DNA from: Geminicoccaceae bacterium
GTDB taxonomy: Bacteria; Pseudomonadota; Alphaproteobacteria; Geminicoccales; Geminicoccaceae
Assembly (NCBI GenBank): GCA_028279345.1
Contig: JANQNY010000009.1
Location: forward strand, 62,001 to 126,000
Reading direction: 5' to 3'
DNA length: 64,000 bases
Of this stretch, positions 17,709 to 26,632 are shown one piece after another. Every line of letters begins with the position of its first letter. Positions within the stretch are counted from its first letter, which is position 1. The translations under genes were made by a program, and so were the position numbers. A model generated the notes under the pieces. That model was not told the DNA's origin and ran no database searches. It worked only from the letters and a program-made list of their open reading frames with translations.

Positions 17709-18752
17709 TTGTCGGATCTAAACATCGGGCTTCTCAAAGCCCTCTGCGAGTCCCCGGGCGTCCCCGGGCATGAGGATCGCGTGCGCGCGCTCATCGAAGA
17801 GGAGGTTCGGGGGCTCTTCGACGAGGTTCGGGTCGACGCGCTCGGTTCGCTGCTCTGCCGGCGCGACGCCCGCAAGGGCAAGCAGCCGAGGCGGATCATG
17901 CTCCTCTGCCACATGGACGAGATCGGCTTTCTCGTCAGCCACGTGACGGAGAAGGGCTTCGTCTACCTGCAGCCGGTCGGCGGGTTCGATGCCCGCAACC
18001 TGTTCGCGCGCCGGGTGCTCGTGTTGACCGAGCAGGGAGCGTTGAAGGGTGTGATGAACCCGGGTGGCCGCCCGGTCCACATCGCGACGCCAGAGGACCG
18101 AAAGAAGATCCCGGAGGTTACCGACTTCTTCGTCGATCTGGGTCTCGGCAAGACGGCCAAGGACGTCGTCAATGTCGGCGACATGGTGGTGATGGACGAG
18201 CCGTTTCTCGACCTCGGCGACAAAGTCGTTTCCAAGGCCATCGACAACCGAGTTGCTTGCTGGCTCGGCATCGAGGCCATGCGCGGGTTGGGCAAGGCTA
18301 AGCATGCGGCCGAGATCCACGTCGCCTTCACCGCCCAGGAGGAGGTGGGCTTGCGCGGTGCCAGGACCGCGGCCTTTGCCGTGCGCCCAGATATCGGCAT
18401 CGGCATCGACACGACGCTCGCCTGCGACACGCCCGGTGTGTCCGACCAGGACCGGACGACCGTGCAGGGCGCGGGTGTCGGCCTGCATGTCAGGGACAGT
18501 TCCTTCATCGCCGACAAGGAGCTGGTCCGCGAGTTTGCAGCGCTGGCGACCAAAAGGAAGATCCCCTTCCAACGGACGATGCTGCGCGCTGGCGGCCAGG
18601 ACGGCGCGGCCGCGCAGCAGGCAGCGGCGGGGGCGCGGGCGATCGGCATCGTCGTTGGCACCCGCTACATCCACACCGTCTGCGAAATGGCGGACAAGGC
18701 CGACCTCCGGGCCGCGCGCGACCTGCTGATCGAATACTTGAAGCAGGCTTGA
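17709..18752 (+). CDS. M42 family metallopeptidase (glutamyl aminopeptidase/endoglucanase type)
   Basis: A 347-residue cytosolic di-zinc aminopeptidase of family M42. Visible metal and catalytic segments are LLCHMDEIGF (His), SKAIDNRVACW (bridging Asp), AQEEVGLRGA (catalytic Glu plus metal Glu), an Asp in IGIDTTLACDTPG, and the C-terminal HTVCEM histidine. These enzymes form large tetrahedral particles that trim peptides. The start is a TTG at 17709 with GGGAG about nine bases upstream. Confidence 0.9.
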   Translation: MSDLNIGLLKALCESPGVPGHEDRVRALIEEEVRGLFDEVRVDALGSLLCRRDARKGKQPRRIMLLCHMDEIGFLVSHVTEKGFVYLQPVGGFDARNLFARRVLVLTEQGALKGVMNPGGRPVHIATPEDRKKIPEVTDFFVDLGLGKTAKDVVNVGDMVVMDEPFLDLGDKVVSKAIDNRVACWLGIEAMRGLGKAKHAAEIHVAFTAQEEVGLRGARTAAFAVRPDIGIGIDTTLACDTPGVSDQDRTTVQGAGVGLHVRDSSFIADKELVREFAALATKRKIPFQRTMLRAGGQDGAAAQQAAAGARAIGIVVGTRYIHTVCEMADKADLRAARDLLIEYLKQA

Positions 18753-18873
18753 GGCTGCGTTGCTGGGCGCGTTTCGCGGCGTCGGCGGGCGAACGGACGC
18801 GTAGACATCTTGATGGGCGGCCGCTGTGTGGCAGAAGGACACCGTCCGTGGTGCCGCGCAGGGGAGATTCGTC

Positions 18874-19653
18874 TTGGCAGCTCAGGAATTCACCTACGCG
18901 GTCAACGGCGAGATCGGCCGCTTCGCTTTCAATCGCCCGGAAGCGCGCAACGCCCTGACCTACGCGATGTACGAGGGGCTTCGCGACGTGTGCGCCGACA
19001 TCCAGCCGGAGGGCGGCGTCAAGGCGCTCATCGTAACCGGCTCCGGTGGCTCGTTCGCCGCCGGCACCGACTTGGCGCTCTTTCGGGGCTTTGAGACGGA
19101 TGAGGACGCCTGGGCCTACGAGGATCGGATGGAGCGGGTGTTCGAGACGATCGAGCGCTGCCCGGTGCCGACCATCGCTGCGATCGATGGCGCCTGTACC
19201 GGCGGTGGTGGGGTGATTGCCGCGGCGTGCGATCTGCGCGTGGGCTCGACGCGCCTCAAATTCGGCTTTCCGATCGCCCGTACCCTCGGCAACGGCCTGT
19301 CGGTCGCTAATCTCGCGCGCATGAGCGAGCTTGTCGGCAGCGCGCGGCTGCGCGAAATCCTCTTTACCGCGCGCCTCATGGACGCCGAGGAGGCGCTCCG
19401 GGTGGGCTTCGTGCACGAACTCGCACCAGATGCCGAGGCGTTGGAGGCGCGTGCCCTGGAGCTCGCCCGTCGGCTCGCGGAGCACGCCCCCCTTACGCTG
19501 CGTGCCGCCAAGGAGGGGTTGCGCCGCCTGCGCGCGGCGGCCGCCGCGGTCGACGACCGCGACCTCATCGCGCTCGCTTACACGAGCGCGGACTTCAAGG
19601 AGGGGATCGAGGCGTTTCTCGCCAAGCGCCGACCGAACTGGCAGGGGCGATGA
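18874..19653 (+). CDS. Enoyl-CoA hydratase/isomerase family protein
   Basis: A 259-residue crotonase-fold enzyme acting on acyl-CoA. The first oxyanion-hole segment is GGSFAAGTDLALF and the second is DGACTGGGGVIAAACDLRV. The C-terminal helical trimerisation region ends with EGIEAFLAKRRPNW, typical of the family. The start is the TTG at 18874, chosen for the GGGGAG site nine bases upstream; an upstream GTG would add 16 residues. The exact reaction (hydration, isomerisation or other) is not clear. Confidence 0.88.
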   Translation: MAAQEFTYAVNGEIGRFAFNRPEARNALTYAMYEGLRDVCADIQPEGGVKALIVTGSGGSFAAGTDLALFRGFETDEDAWAYEDRMERVFETIERCPVPTIAAIDGACTGGGGVIAAACDLRVGSTRLKFGFPIARTLGNGLSVANLARMSELVGSARLREILFTARLMDAEEALRVGFVHELAPDAEALEARALELARRLAEHAPLTLRAAKEGLRRLRAAAAAVDDRDLIALAYTSADFKEGIEAFLAKRRPNWQGR

Positions 19654-19705
19654 CGGCCCGCCGCCGCCTGTGCTAACGTTCGCTGGTGGTGCGCAGGGGG
19701 ATGCC

Positions 19706-20512
19706 ATGAATGAATCCGAGGGGACGGCGGAGAGCGGACCCGACGAGACGACGCGCAGCCCAGCGGCGCCGGTCATACGGTGGATCACCGTCGACGACAT
19801 CCTTGAAGCGCTCCGCCTCGGCGTGGCTGATTTCCGGGCAATTCCGACGCACGGCATTCTCTTCGGGCTGGTCTACGGTATCGTTGGCCTGATCCTCGTG
19901 CGCGTAGCGCGCGACGCAGCGCTCCTGCCGCTGGTCTTTCCACTCGTTTCCGGCTTCGCGCTGCTGGGTCCGTTGGTCGCCGTGGGGCTCTACGAGCTAA
20001 GCCGGCGTCGTGAGCAGGGGCTCGACACCCGCTGGTGGAACGCCTTCGACGTGCGCCGACATGCCTCCATCGGCGGCATCCTCAAGCTCGGCGGCTTGTT
20101 GGTCGTGCTGTTCGCCCTATGGCTCTGGGTGGCCAGTGCGCTGTTCACGTCGATCATCGGCACCGTGCCCGGCGGCATCGGCGGGTTTCTGGGAGCGATT
20201 TTCACAACCGAGGCCGGCTGGACACTCATCATCGTCGGCAACGCCGTCGGCTTCCTCTTCGCCCTCGTCGTATTCGCGGTGAGCGCTGTCTCGTTCCCGC
20301 TCCTCGTCGACCGGGACATCGGCCCCGGAGCTGCTGTGGCGACTTCGGTGCGGGCGGTCGTATCCAACCCCTTGCCGATGGGCGTCTGGGCCGCCTGCAT
20401 TGCCGCCGGTCTCGTCATCGGCTCGCTGCCGATGTTTCTCGGTTTACCGGTCGTTCTGCCGATCCTCGGGCACGCTACCTGGCACGTCTACCGCCGCGTC
20501 ATCCACCACTGA
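19706..20512 (+). CDS. DUF2189 family membrane protein
   Basis: A 268-residue integral membrane protein of the DUF2189 family, with about six transmembrane helices and a short acidic cytoplasmic N-terminus. The segments FGLVYGIVGL, ALLGPLVAVGLYELSRR and GHATWHVYRRVI match this family. Its function is unknown; it is common in alphaproteobacteria. The ATG at 19706 follows GCAGGGGG. An overlapping ATG at 19701 is out of frame. Confidence 0.85.
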   Translation: MNESEGTAESGPDETTRSPAAPVIRWITVDDILEALRLGVADFRAIPTHGILFGLVYGIVGLILVRVARDAALLPLVFPLVSGFALLGPLVAVGLYELSRRREQGLDTRWWNAFDVRRHASIGGILKLGGLLVVLFALWLWVASALFTSIIGTVPGGIGGFLGAIFTTEAGWTLIIVGNAVGFLFALVVFAVSAVSFPLLVDRDIGPGAAVATSVRAVVSNPLPMGVWAACIAAGLVIGSLPMFLGLPVVLPILGHATWHVYRRVIHH

Positions 20513-20661
20513 CAAGAGCTACCGCGTCCGCAGCAATGCCGCGCGTACATATCACACGGATGAACCGTAGATTTTGCGGAAAAGCGCACGTGAGGCGTTT
20601 TTTGCCGCGCGAACTGGCCTAGTCTTCGCTCTGCAGGCGGTGCTGAGGAGCGGAGCGGCTC

Positions 20662-21054
20662 ATGTCGGTCGAGTTGGTCGTGTTGGGGTTGTCCGCGCTC
20701 TTGTGGGCGGCCGTTCTGGCCGTCGCCGCCGTCGGCGCCAATCGCCAGCTCGGCCTGGAGTACCATCTGGGGCCGCGCGACGAGCAGCGACAGCTCACCG
20801 GTCGTGTCGGGCGCCTGCAACGCGCGCTGAACAACCATATCGAGGGTCTGGTGCTGTTCACCGTGGCCGTTGTGGTCGTCGAGCTGCGCGGCGCAGGCTC
20901 TGGATTCACCGCGGTCTGCGCGGTCGTCTATCTCTTGGCACGCGTCCTCTACGTTCCCGCCTATGCCTTCGCCTGGACACCGTGGCGCTCGCTGATCTGG
21001 AAAGTGGGCTTCCTCGCCACCCTCGCGATGCTGCTGGTCGGGGTCTTCGGCTGA
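20662..21054 (+). CDS. MAPEG family membrane protein
   Basis: A 130-residue four-helix membrane protein of the MAPEG family (membrane-associated eicosanoid and glutathione metabolism). The family signature RALNNHIEGLVLF follows helix 1, and LARVLYVPAYAF marks helix 3. Bacterial members may be glutathione-dependent transferases or peroxidases, but many are uncharacterised. Its 3' end faces the convergent oxidase gene 13 bases away. Confidence 0.88.
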   Translation: MSVELVVLGLSALLWAAVLAVAAVGANRQLGLEYHLGPRDEQRQLTGRVGRLQRALNNHIEGLVLFTVAVVVVELRGAGSGFTAVCAVVYLLARVLYVPAYAFAWTPWRSLIWKVGFLATLAMLLVGVFG

Positions 21055-21067
21055 GCGGGCCAACCTC

Positions 21068-22465
21068 TCAATTCATCGGAAAGATCTTGCCCGGGTTCAT
21101 GATGCCGTCTGGGTCGAGGGTCCGCTTGATGGCAGCCCAATAGGGGATCGCCGTCGGGTGTTCCTTCAAGACCTTGTCGATCTTGCCGATGCCGACGCCG
21201 TGCTCACCGGTGCAGGTGCCGCCCACCGCAAGCGCTCGGTCAACCATCCGCGCGTTCAGCGCCTGCGCCTTCGCCACCTCTTCGGCGTCGTCGGGGTCGA
21301 TCATGTACTGCACGTGGAAATTGCCGTCGCCGACATGGCCCACGATCGGTGCGATCAACCCGCTCGCCTCGATGTCGGCGCGCGCATCGAGGATCGCGTC
21401 CGCGAGCTTGGAGATCGGCACGCACACATCGGTAGCGATCGCCTTGAAGCCCGGCCTGAGCGCGAGTGCCGCGTAGTAGACATCATGCCGCGCTTGCCAG
21501 AGCCGGTTGCGCTCCTCGGCATTGGCGGTCCATTGGAAGGTGCCGCCGCCATTCGCCTGCGCCAGCTCGCGAACGGTCTCGGCCTGCTCGGCGACGCCGG
21601 TATCGGAGCCGTGGAACTCGAAGAATAGCGTCGGTGTCTCGCTCACGCCCTCGAGCTTCGAGTAGCGGATGCACGCGCCCATCTGCAGCTCATCCAGCAG
21701 CTCGACGCGGGCCACAGGCACGCCCATCTGGATCGTCTCGATGACCGTTCGCACCGCCCCTTCGAGCGTGGCGAACGGGCAGACGGCCGCGGAGATTGCC
21801 TCGGGAATGCCATGCACGCGGAGCCGCAGCTCGGTGATGATGCCGAGCGTGCCCTCCGAGCCCACGAGCAGGCGGGTCAGGTCATAGCCCGCGGCGGACT
21901 TGCGGGCGCGGCCACCGAAGCGGGCGATCTGCCCGTCCGGCATGACTGCGGTCACGCCCAGCACGTTCTCCCGCATGGTGCCATAGCGCACCGCGTTGGT
22001 GCCCGACGCGCGGGTGGCGGCCATGCCCCCGAGCGAGGCATCGGCGCCCGGATCGATCGGGAAGAACAGCCCCAGGTCGCGGAGGTCCGTGTTGAGCTGC
22101 TTTCGCGTGACGCCGGCCTCGACGAGCACGTCGAGGTCGTCGGCGTTGACCTCGAGCACCTGGTTCAGTCCGTTCACGTCGACGGAGATCCCGCCCTTGA
22201 TGCAACAGAGCTGGCCCTCCAGCGAGGTGCCAGCGGCGAAGGGCACGATCGGAACGCGATGCTCCGCGCAGAGCGAAACGACCGTGGCCACCTCCTCCGT
22301 CGTCGCACAGAAGACGACGCCGTCGGGCGGACGCGCCTTGTGCCAGGCTTCCCCCTTGCCGTGCTGGAGACGCACGGCTTCGCCGGTCGAGAAGCGCTCG
22401 CCGAAACGTTCTCGGAGGCGGCCCAGCACCGCGCCCACCCCCGTGGCCGTGACCCCGTCCGCCAT
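21068..22465 (-). CDS. FAD-linked oxidase, glycolate/D-lactate dehydrogenase type (GlcD-like)
   Basis: A 465-residue flavoprotein of the GlcD/DLD family, oxidising a 2-hydroxy acid. The FAD-binding PCMH domain shows IVPFAAGTSLEG, a DPGADASLGGM segment and LLVGSEGTLGIIT. The C-terminal domain ends with CTGEHGVGIGKID and DPDGIMNPGKIFP. The ATG at 22465 is preceded by GGGAGG. It lies 14 bases after the stop of the zincin gene on the same strand. D-lactate, glycolate and D-2-hydroxyglutarate are all possible substrates. Confidence 0.92.
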   Translation of the reverse strand: MADGVTATGVGAVLGRLRERFGERFSTGEAVRLQHGKGEAWHKARPPDGVVFCATTEEVATVVSLCAEHRVPIVPFAAGTSLEGQLCCIKGGISVDVNGLNQVLEVNADDLDVLVEAGVTRKQLNTDLRDLGLFFPIDPGADASLGGMAATRASGTNAVRYGTMRENVLGVTAVMPDGQIARFGGRARKSAAGYDLTRLLVGSEGTLGIITELRLRVHGIPEAISAAVCPFATLEGAVRTVIETIQMGVPVARVELLDELQMGACIRYSKLEGVSETPTLFFEFHGSDTGVAEQAETVRELAQANGGGTFQWTANAEERNRLWQARHDVYYAALALRPGFKAIATDVCVPISKLADAILDARADIEASGLIAPIVGHVGDGNFHVQYMIDPDDAEEVAKAQALNARMVDRALAVGGTCTGEHGVGIGKIDKVLKEHPTAIPYWAAIKRTLDPDGIMNPGKIFPMN

Positions 22466-22479
22466 CACGCCGTCCTCCC

Positions 22480-22905
22480 TCAGCTCTCCGCGTCGGCTGC
22501 GGCTTCGATACGCTCCATGTCCGCATCGGAGAGGCCTAGATGGTGGCCGATCTCGTGGATCAGCACGTGTCGTACGACGTCCTCGAGCGTCATGTCTCCT
22601 TCGTCGCACCAGAACTCGAGGATCGGACGACGATAGAGGAAGATCATGTCGACATCATGCGCCGCGTCGCGCCCGAGCTGATGACCGATCGGCACTCCGC
22701 TGTAGAGGCCCAGAAGGTCGAGCGGGTGCTCGATGTCGAGGTCCGCCAGCGTGCGATCGTCCGCAACGTCCTGCACGCGGATCGGCACGGACGCGATGGC
22801 ATCGCGAAAGGGCGAAGGCAGCTCCCTGAGCACCGCCTCGCCGATCCGGGCGAGGTCATCGGCCGTGGGCGGCAAGCGTGCCGGCGATTTCGAGGTCGCG
22901 CGCAT
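22480..22905 (-). CDS. Small zincin metallopeptidase family protein
   Basis: A 141-residue protein with HEIGHHLGLSD at residues 117-127, the HExxHxxGxxD zinc motif of the metallopeptidase family PF06262 (zincin_1, formerly DUF1025). It also has the family features DLLGLYSG and IFLYRRPILEF. These are probably cytosolic minimal proteases of unknown substrate. It forms a two-gene unit with the downstream GlcD-like oxidase. Confidence 0.9.
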   Translation of the reverse strand: MRATSKSPARLPPTADDLARIGEAVLRELPSPFRDAIASVPIRVQDVADDRTLADLDIEHPLDLLGLYSGVPIGHQLGRDAAHDVDMIFLYRRPILEFWCDEGDMTLEDVVRHVLIHEIGHHLGLSDADMERIEAAADAES

Positions 22906-23010
22906 TCGGACATGGTGCGCGCCTGGAGATGCCGGCTCAAGGGCCGCGTTGACGAACCGTTAAGGGCGGCTGGCGACACTCGGTGCGGGCCTTGTTGTCG
23001 GATCGTTGTC

Positions 23011-24237
23011 ATGCCCTTTGTCCAATGCTGGCTGCCGCTGCTCTGCGCGGCGCTGATCGCCACGTCCCTGCCCGCCGGGGCGAAATCCGTCGATGCGCTA
23101 TTGGAAGCGGCGGCCCAGGCCATCGTCGCCGGCGAAGACGCACGTGCTCTCGAGCGCCTCACGACCGCGAGCCTGGCGAGCGATGCCACGGCTGGCGTGT
23201 TCGTGTTGCTCGCGCGGCTGCAATTGCGGCGTGGGGACCATGAGGATGCCAAGGCGAGCTTGCGCGAAGCGCTTGCGCGCACGCCGGACGACGCCGAGGC
23301 ACTGAGCCTCCGCGGCGACGCGCTGCGCGCCGCCGGTCGGCTCGACGAGGCGCGCGCAAGCTATGATGCAGCAATGGCCAAGGAGCCGGCGCATGTCTCG
23401 GCGCGGAGCGGCGAGGCCCGGCTTCTGATCGCCGAGGGCGATCTTGCCGCCGCGTGGGCCTTGGCGCCGCCTTTGGACCTCTCGACGCTGGAGCTGCGGC
23501 TCGCGCTCGCGGACGCCGCCGCTGAGGCGGGCGATCTGGCGACCGCGATCGCCGAGCTCGATCAGGTGCTGGAGCAGTACCCCGACTGGGCGCCGGCGCT
23601 CGTTCGCCGCGGCGACTATCATCGCCGGCAGTCCGACCTGCCTGCGGCCCACGCCGATCTGGAGCGGGCGCTCGGCTCCGATCGTCGCTCGGCCGAGGTG
23701 CACTACCGCCGTGGCCTGCTGCGGCGCGATCTGAGCGACCTCGAGGCAGCACGTGGCGAGTTCACGCGCGCCATCGGGCTCGACCCGGAGTTCGCGCCGG
23801 CCTTCGTGGCGCGAGGGGCGGTCTACCAGTCGACCGGCCAGCACGAGCAGGCGCTCCGAGATTTCGACCACGCGCTCGCGATCGACTCTAGCCATTCCGA
23901 CGCGCTGGCCCACAAGGCCGGCAGTGAATGCGTCCGCGCGGCGTTCGACCGTTGCCTGGAGGCCGCGGAAGCGGCACTTCGCGTCGACCCCAATGACTGG
24001 CGCGTGCACGTGGTGCGTGGGCACGCGCTTCTGGGCCGGGGTCTCGCCGATGCGGCCGTCGAGGCCTACGGCAGCGCCCTCGGCCTCGCGCCGCCTGGCA
24101 ACGCGCAGCGCCTGCTTGCCGAACTCCAGCGGCACCTGCGGCCCAGGCTGCCGGATCGGCAGGGCGTCAGCTGGCGCTTCCTCGCGGCGAGCGACGTGGA
24201 CCAGGCGGTCGCGGTGGTCGGCGGCTGCTGCGAGTAG
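23011..24237 (+). CDS. Exported TPR-repeat protein
   Basis: A 408-residue protein with a signal peptide (cleavage after PAGA, ~residue 24) followed by about nine tetratricopeptide repeats, for example LSLRGDALRAAGRLDEARAS and AFVARGAVYQSTGQHEQALR. It is probably a periplasmic scaffold for protein interactions. The ATG at 23011 is used; GTG/TTG codons upstream in frame lie too far from the signal peptide. It is divergent from the zincin gene and is the last gene before the eCIS locus. Confidence 0.82.
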   Translation: MPFVQCWLPLLCAALIATSLPAGAKSVDALLEAAAQAIVAGEDARALERLTTASLASDATAGVFVLLARLQLRRGDHEDAKASLREALARTPDDAEALSLRGDALRAAGRLDEARASYDAAMAKEPAHVSARSGEARLLIAEGDLAAAWALAPPLDLSTLELRLALADAAAEAGDLATAIAELDQVLEQYPDWAPALVRRGDYHRRQSDLPAAHADLERALGSDRRSAEVHYRRGLLRRDLSDLEAARGEFTRAIGLDPEFAPAFVARGAVYQSTGQHEQALRDFDHALAIDSSHSDALAHKAGSECVRAAFDRCLEAAEAALRVDPNDWRVHVVRGHALLGRGLADAAVEAYGSALGLAPPGNAQRLLAELQRHLRPRLPDRQGVSWRFLAASDVDQAVAVVGGCCE

Positions 24238-24777
24238 GCGCGCCGAGGCCCTGAGGTTGACCCTCTCGGCGCGGCCCGTCGCCGGCCTCGACGTCGGCAC
24301 CCGCCTCAGGGCCTTGCGAACGGACGCACGCCCATGGTGCAGGTCACCGATGGTTCGAGCGAAGGCGGTTTTCGGTCTCGAAGAAAAAAATCGCAGCCTT
24401 CAACGGTTAGGTCGGCAAAGTGCAGAATACAGACATGCGCAGCATTGCCCGTTCCGTCCGGTCTTGGTGGTGGATGAGCCGTGTCCACCGTCGGCGCATT
24501 CGGCAGGGTTGCACCCGGAACAGATGAGGGCGTCACGATCGGGCAAGCCTGCATTGATCAGTGGGTCAGGGCACAGCGTGGTGACGTCCGGTGGTGCGAT
24601 TGGCGCCAGCCGGGGCAAGGCGTAGCCGCACCGATGCTGGCGCCGGCGCGGACTTCGGGACCTGCGGCGTGCGTGGCGACGGCAGCGCGTAGAACGTTCT
24701 CTTGCGCTGCCCAAGCGACACGCTTGGCGCGTCGTCATCATCGACCTCAACCGATGGGGGTCAGCGACGCAGGCCTG
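24238..24777. other. Gene-free region at the left edge of the eCIS locus
   Basis: This stretch of 540 bases lies between two convergent 3' ends, so it needs no promoter. No reading frame in it resembles a gene. A strong hairpin sits at its left end, just after the TPR stop. Locally AT-rich patches (around 24380-24420) contrast with its surroundings. It may be a scar or boundary of the eCIS island, but no direct repeat or insertion-sequence end is recognisable. Confidence 0.45.
24239..24273 (+). terminator. Hairpin after the TPR gene (possible terminator)
   Basis: A nine-base perfect stem CGCGCCGAG (24239-24247) / CTCGGCGCG (24265-24273) starts two bases after the stop codon. There is no T-run, so intrinsic termination is uncertain. 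Confidence 0.4.
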
Positions 24778-25071
24778 TCAGCCGCCGATCAACACGTTGG
24801 GCAGGCCGAGCACGATGACGCCACCGTGCGCCGTGCTGTCGCCGACTCGCGCGGCCGGCTTGTTCTCAATCAGCACCGTGGCTGAGCCGCTGGCGATGAC
24901 GTCGGTCGGGCCAACGCAAACGCACTGATCGGTGACACGGGCGGCCGGCAGGCCACCGATGAGCACCGTCACAGCACCCGGCGCCAGGATCGGGCCGCCG
25001 ACGTGCGGGACCAAGCCGGTAACCATGGGGCAGGTGTGCATGTCGGTCAGGCGGGCGGCGGGCTGGGACAT
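24778..25071 (-). CDS. PAAR-like spike-tip protein of the eCIS (Afp10/Pvc10-like)
   Basis: A 97-residue protein made of repeating short beta-hairpins, beginning SQPAARLTDMHTCP (the PAAR motif and first metal-binding Cys/His) and with further repeats GGLPAARVTDQCVCVG and NKPAARVGDSTAHGG. PAAR proteins form a sharp, zinc-stabilised cone on the VgrG-like spike and are the first part to pierce the target. Here the gene is divergent from the plus-strand eCIS arm instead of sitting between gp25 and Pvc11 as in Afp/PVC operons. Confidence 0.92.
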   Translation of the reverse strand: MSQPAARLTDMHTCPMVTGLVPHVGGPILAPGAVTVLIGGLPAARVTDQCVCVGPTDVIASGSATVLIENKPAARVGDSTAHGGVIVLGLPNVLIGG

Positions 25072-25175
25072 GGCTGAACCGCTGTGACGGAGGCGCTTCG
25101 CTATCTCCTAAATGCCCGTTGCGCAAGGCTGCGGAGCGCGTAGGTTGAATGTCTCGCGCACCTTAAGGGGGACAC

Positions 25176-25235
25176 ATGCGGACCGCGCGCCGGTTGGCCG
25201 TTGACGTGAGGTGCACGTCCGGAGACGCCACGTGA
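25176..25235 (+). CDS. Candidate 19-codon leader ORF coupled to the eCIS cap gene
   Basis: An ATG at 25176 with a very strong ribosome site (AAGGGGG, five bases away) opens a 19-codon frame whose TGA (25233-25235) overlaps the GTG start of the cap gene as GTGA. The peptide (MRTARRLAVDVRCTSGDAT) is basic and resembles no family. The arrangement suggests translational coupling or a regulatory leader for the eCIS operon; it could also be chance. No RNA structure is evident. Confidence 0.35.
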   Translation: MRTARRLAVDVRCTSGDAT

Positions 25236-25804
25236 TCGACCGAGCGGTCGAGCTGGTGGCGGCACGGCTCAATCAGCGACTGCGGCTGCATCTTCAGTCG
25301 GACGAAGACCTGGTGGTGGTCGCCAACGTGGTCGACAGTGATGGGACACCGGCCGCGAGTGTCGTCGACAAGCTCGCGTTCTTCGTCGTCAACGTGCAGA
25401 AAGACGACTTGTCACAAACCCGGCGGGGCACGCTGCCGACCGGTGGTCGGCTAGCCGCCATGCAAGAGCCGTTGCACCTCAACGTCTTCGTGATGGCAGC
25501 GGCCGGCTACAGCGACGGCAACTACCCACAAGCGCTCAAGCTCATCTCCCATGCGCTGCGGTTCTTTCAGGCGCACCCGGTCTTCGACCGCCGGACCGCG
25601 CCGGAATTGCCGTCTGGCCTCGAACGGCTCGTTCTCGACATCGAGAACCTCGAATACGAGCAGTTGAGCCACCTCTGGGGTGTGCTCGGCGGCCGCTACC
25701 TGCCGTCTGTGCTCTACCAGATGCGGACCGTCGTCATCGCACCCGACGAGGTCGCCGGCGAGGTGGAAACCACCCGGGCCATCGATGGGCTGGTGGGTAG
25801 TTGA
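25232..25804 (+). CDS. eCIS cap / tube terminator protein, Pvc16/Afp16-like (DUF4255)
   Basis: A 190-residue protein with the Pvc16 N-terminal (DUF4255) domain. It starts VIDRAVELVAARLNQRLRLH and contains VVNVQKDDLSQTRR, PLHLNVFVMAAAGYSDGNY and ENLEYEQLSHLWGVLGGRYLPSVLYQMR, the last matching the family-specific end. In Afp and PVC this protein caps the distal end of tube and sheath and fixes particle length. The GTG at 25232 is chosen from GGAG eight bases upstream and from family homology beginning at this residue. It is the first structural gene of the plus-strand arm; its stop overlaps the next gene. Confidence 0.93.
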   Translation: MIDRAVELVAARLNQRLRLHLQSDEDLVVVANVVDSDGTPAASVVDKLAFFVVNVQKDDLSQTRRGTLPTGGRLAAMQEPLHLNVFVMAAAGYSDGNYPQALKLISHALRFFQAHPVFDRRTAPELPSGLERLVLDIENLEYEQLSHLWGVLGGRYLPSVLYQMRTVVIAPDEVAGEVETTRAIDGLVGS

Positions 25805-25806
25805 GC

Positions 25807-26613
25807 ATGCCCATGAAGCCCTACCGCACGCTGATGAGCCTCGTCGTCGAGCACGACTATTTCGGAGCCGGTTGCGCGCCTGGGCTCCGTTTCACGGCAG
25901 ATGACGCAACCGCGTCACGGCTGCGGACGCCCTGGTGGGTGGCGCGTATGGGCGATGCTGAGCTGCTGATCGCGGTCGATGCCGACCGGCAGACTCATGG
26001 CGACAGAGAGCCGCTGCGCTTTCTCGCGTGGGCCGACAATCCAAGCTGGTATCAGGTGTGCGAGCCGTTCGTCTTTGCCGAGGACCGGCTCCTCCGCTTT
26101 GCGACGACGCGCGGTTTCGCGGAAGCGGACGGTCGCCGGCGCCTGCACAAGGCTCAGAAAGTCGGCCGCGGCGACCTGCGTGTGCCGCCAGCGGACGCGC
26201 GGCCACACCCGCTGGTCGTCGCGGAACGCCCGGTATTCGAGTTGATCGTCGACCCGGAGATGGACGCCGCTTCCTGCGTTGTCCGCTTCGGCGCACGTCG
26301 CACGTATTGGACCTACTACCTCATGGGAGGCGATGGCTTGGGGCCGCTGCGGCTGGTCGACGCCAACGCCGAGCTAGCGTTCAAGTCGCTCGGCCCGACG
26401 TCGCTCGCCAACGCCCACAGCGCCGAGACGTTTCGCTCGACGCAGCCGGTTCCACTCCGCGAACGATCTGATCGGCGCTTGCAGGTGCGCGAGCGGCGCG
26501 GCGCGGCCGAGCGGGTAATCGTGCGCCGGCTGCCAGGCCCGAGCCTGCAGCTCGCGCCGATCCCGGGCCGTCGCGACGGCAGCCTACAGTCTGAAATCTA
26601 CGTCAACCTTTGA
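25807..26613 (+). CDS. eCIS-associated conserved protein of unknown function (possible cap adaptor)
   Basis: A 268-residue protein without a named domain that I can assign. The N-terminus (YRTLMSLVVEHDYFGAG), a central RRTYWTYYLMGG strand and the C-terminal SLQSEIYVNL resemble a protein found repeatedly in eCIS clusters between cap and sheath genes. It is predicted soluble and beta-rich. The start is the ATG at 25807; a TTG at 25801 overlapping the previous stop is possible. Position next to Pvc16 suggests a distal-end component, comparable to the cap adaptor described for the Algoriphagus AlgoCIS. That assignment is inference. Confidence 0.7.
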   Translation: MPMKPYRTLMSLVVEHDYFGAGCAPGLRFTADDATASRLRTPWWVARMGDAELLIAVDADRQTHGDREPLRFLAWADNPSWYQVCEPFVFAEDRLLRFATTRGFAEADGRRRLHKAQKVGRGDLRVPPADARPHPLVVAERPVFELIVDPEMDAASCVVRFGARRTYWTYYLMGGDGLGPLRLVDANAELAFKSLGPTSLANAHSAETFRSTQPVPLRERSDRRLQVRERRGAAERVIVRRLPGPSLQLAPIPGRRDGSLQSEIYVNL

Positions 26614-26632
26614 GGGCGGAGGACATCTGACG

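Noticed and set aside
24306..24750. Short minus-strand frames in the gap before PAAR
   Set aside because: No ribosome sites, no recognisable motifs, and two frames overlap each other with biased composition.
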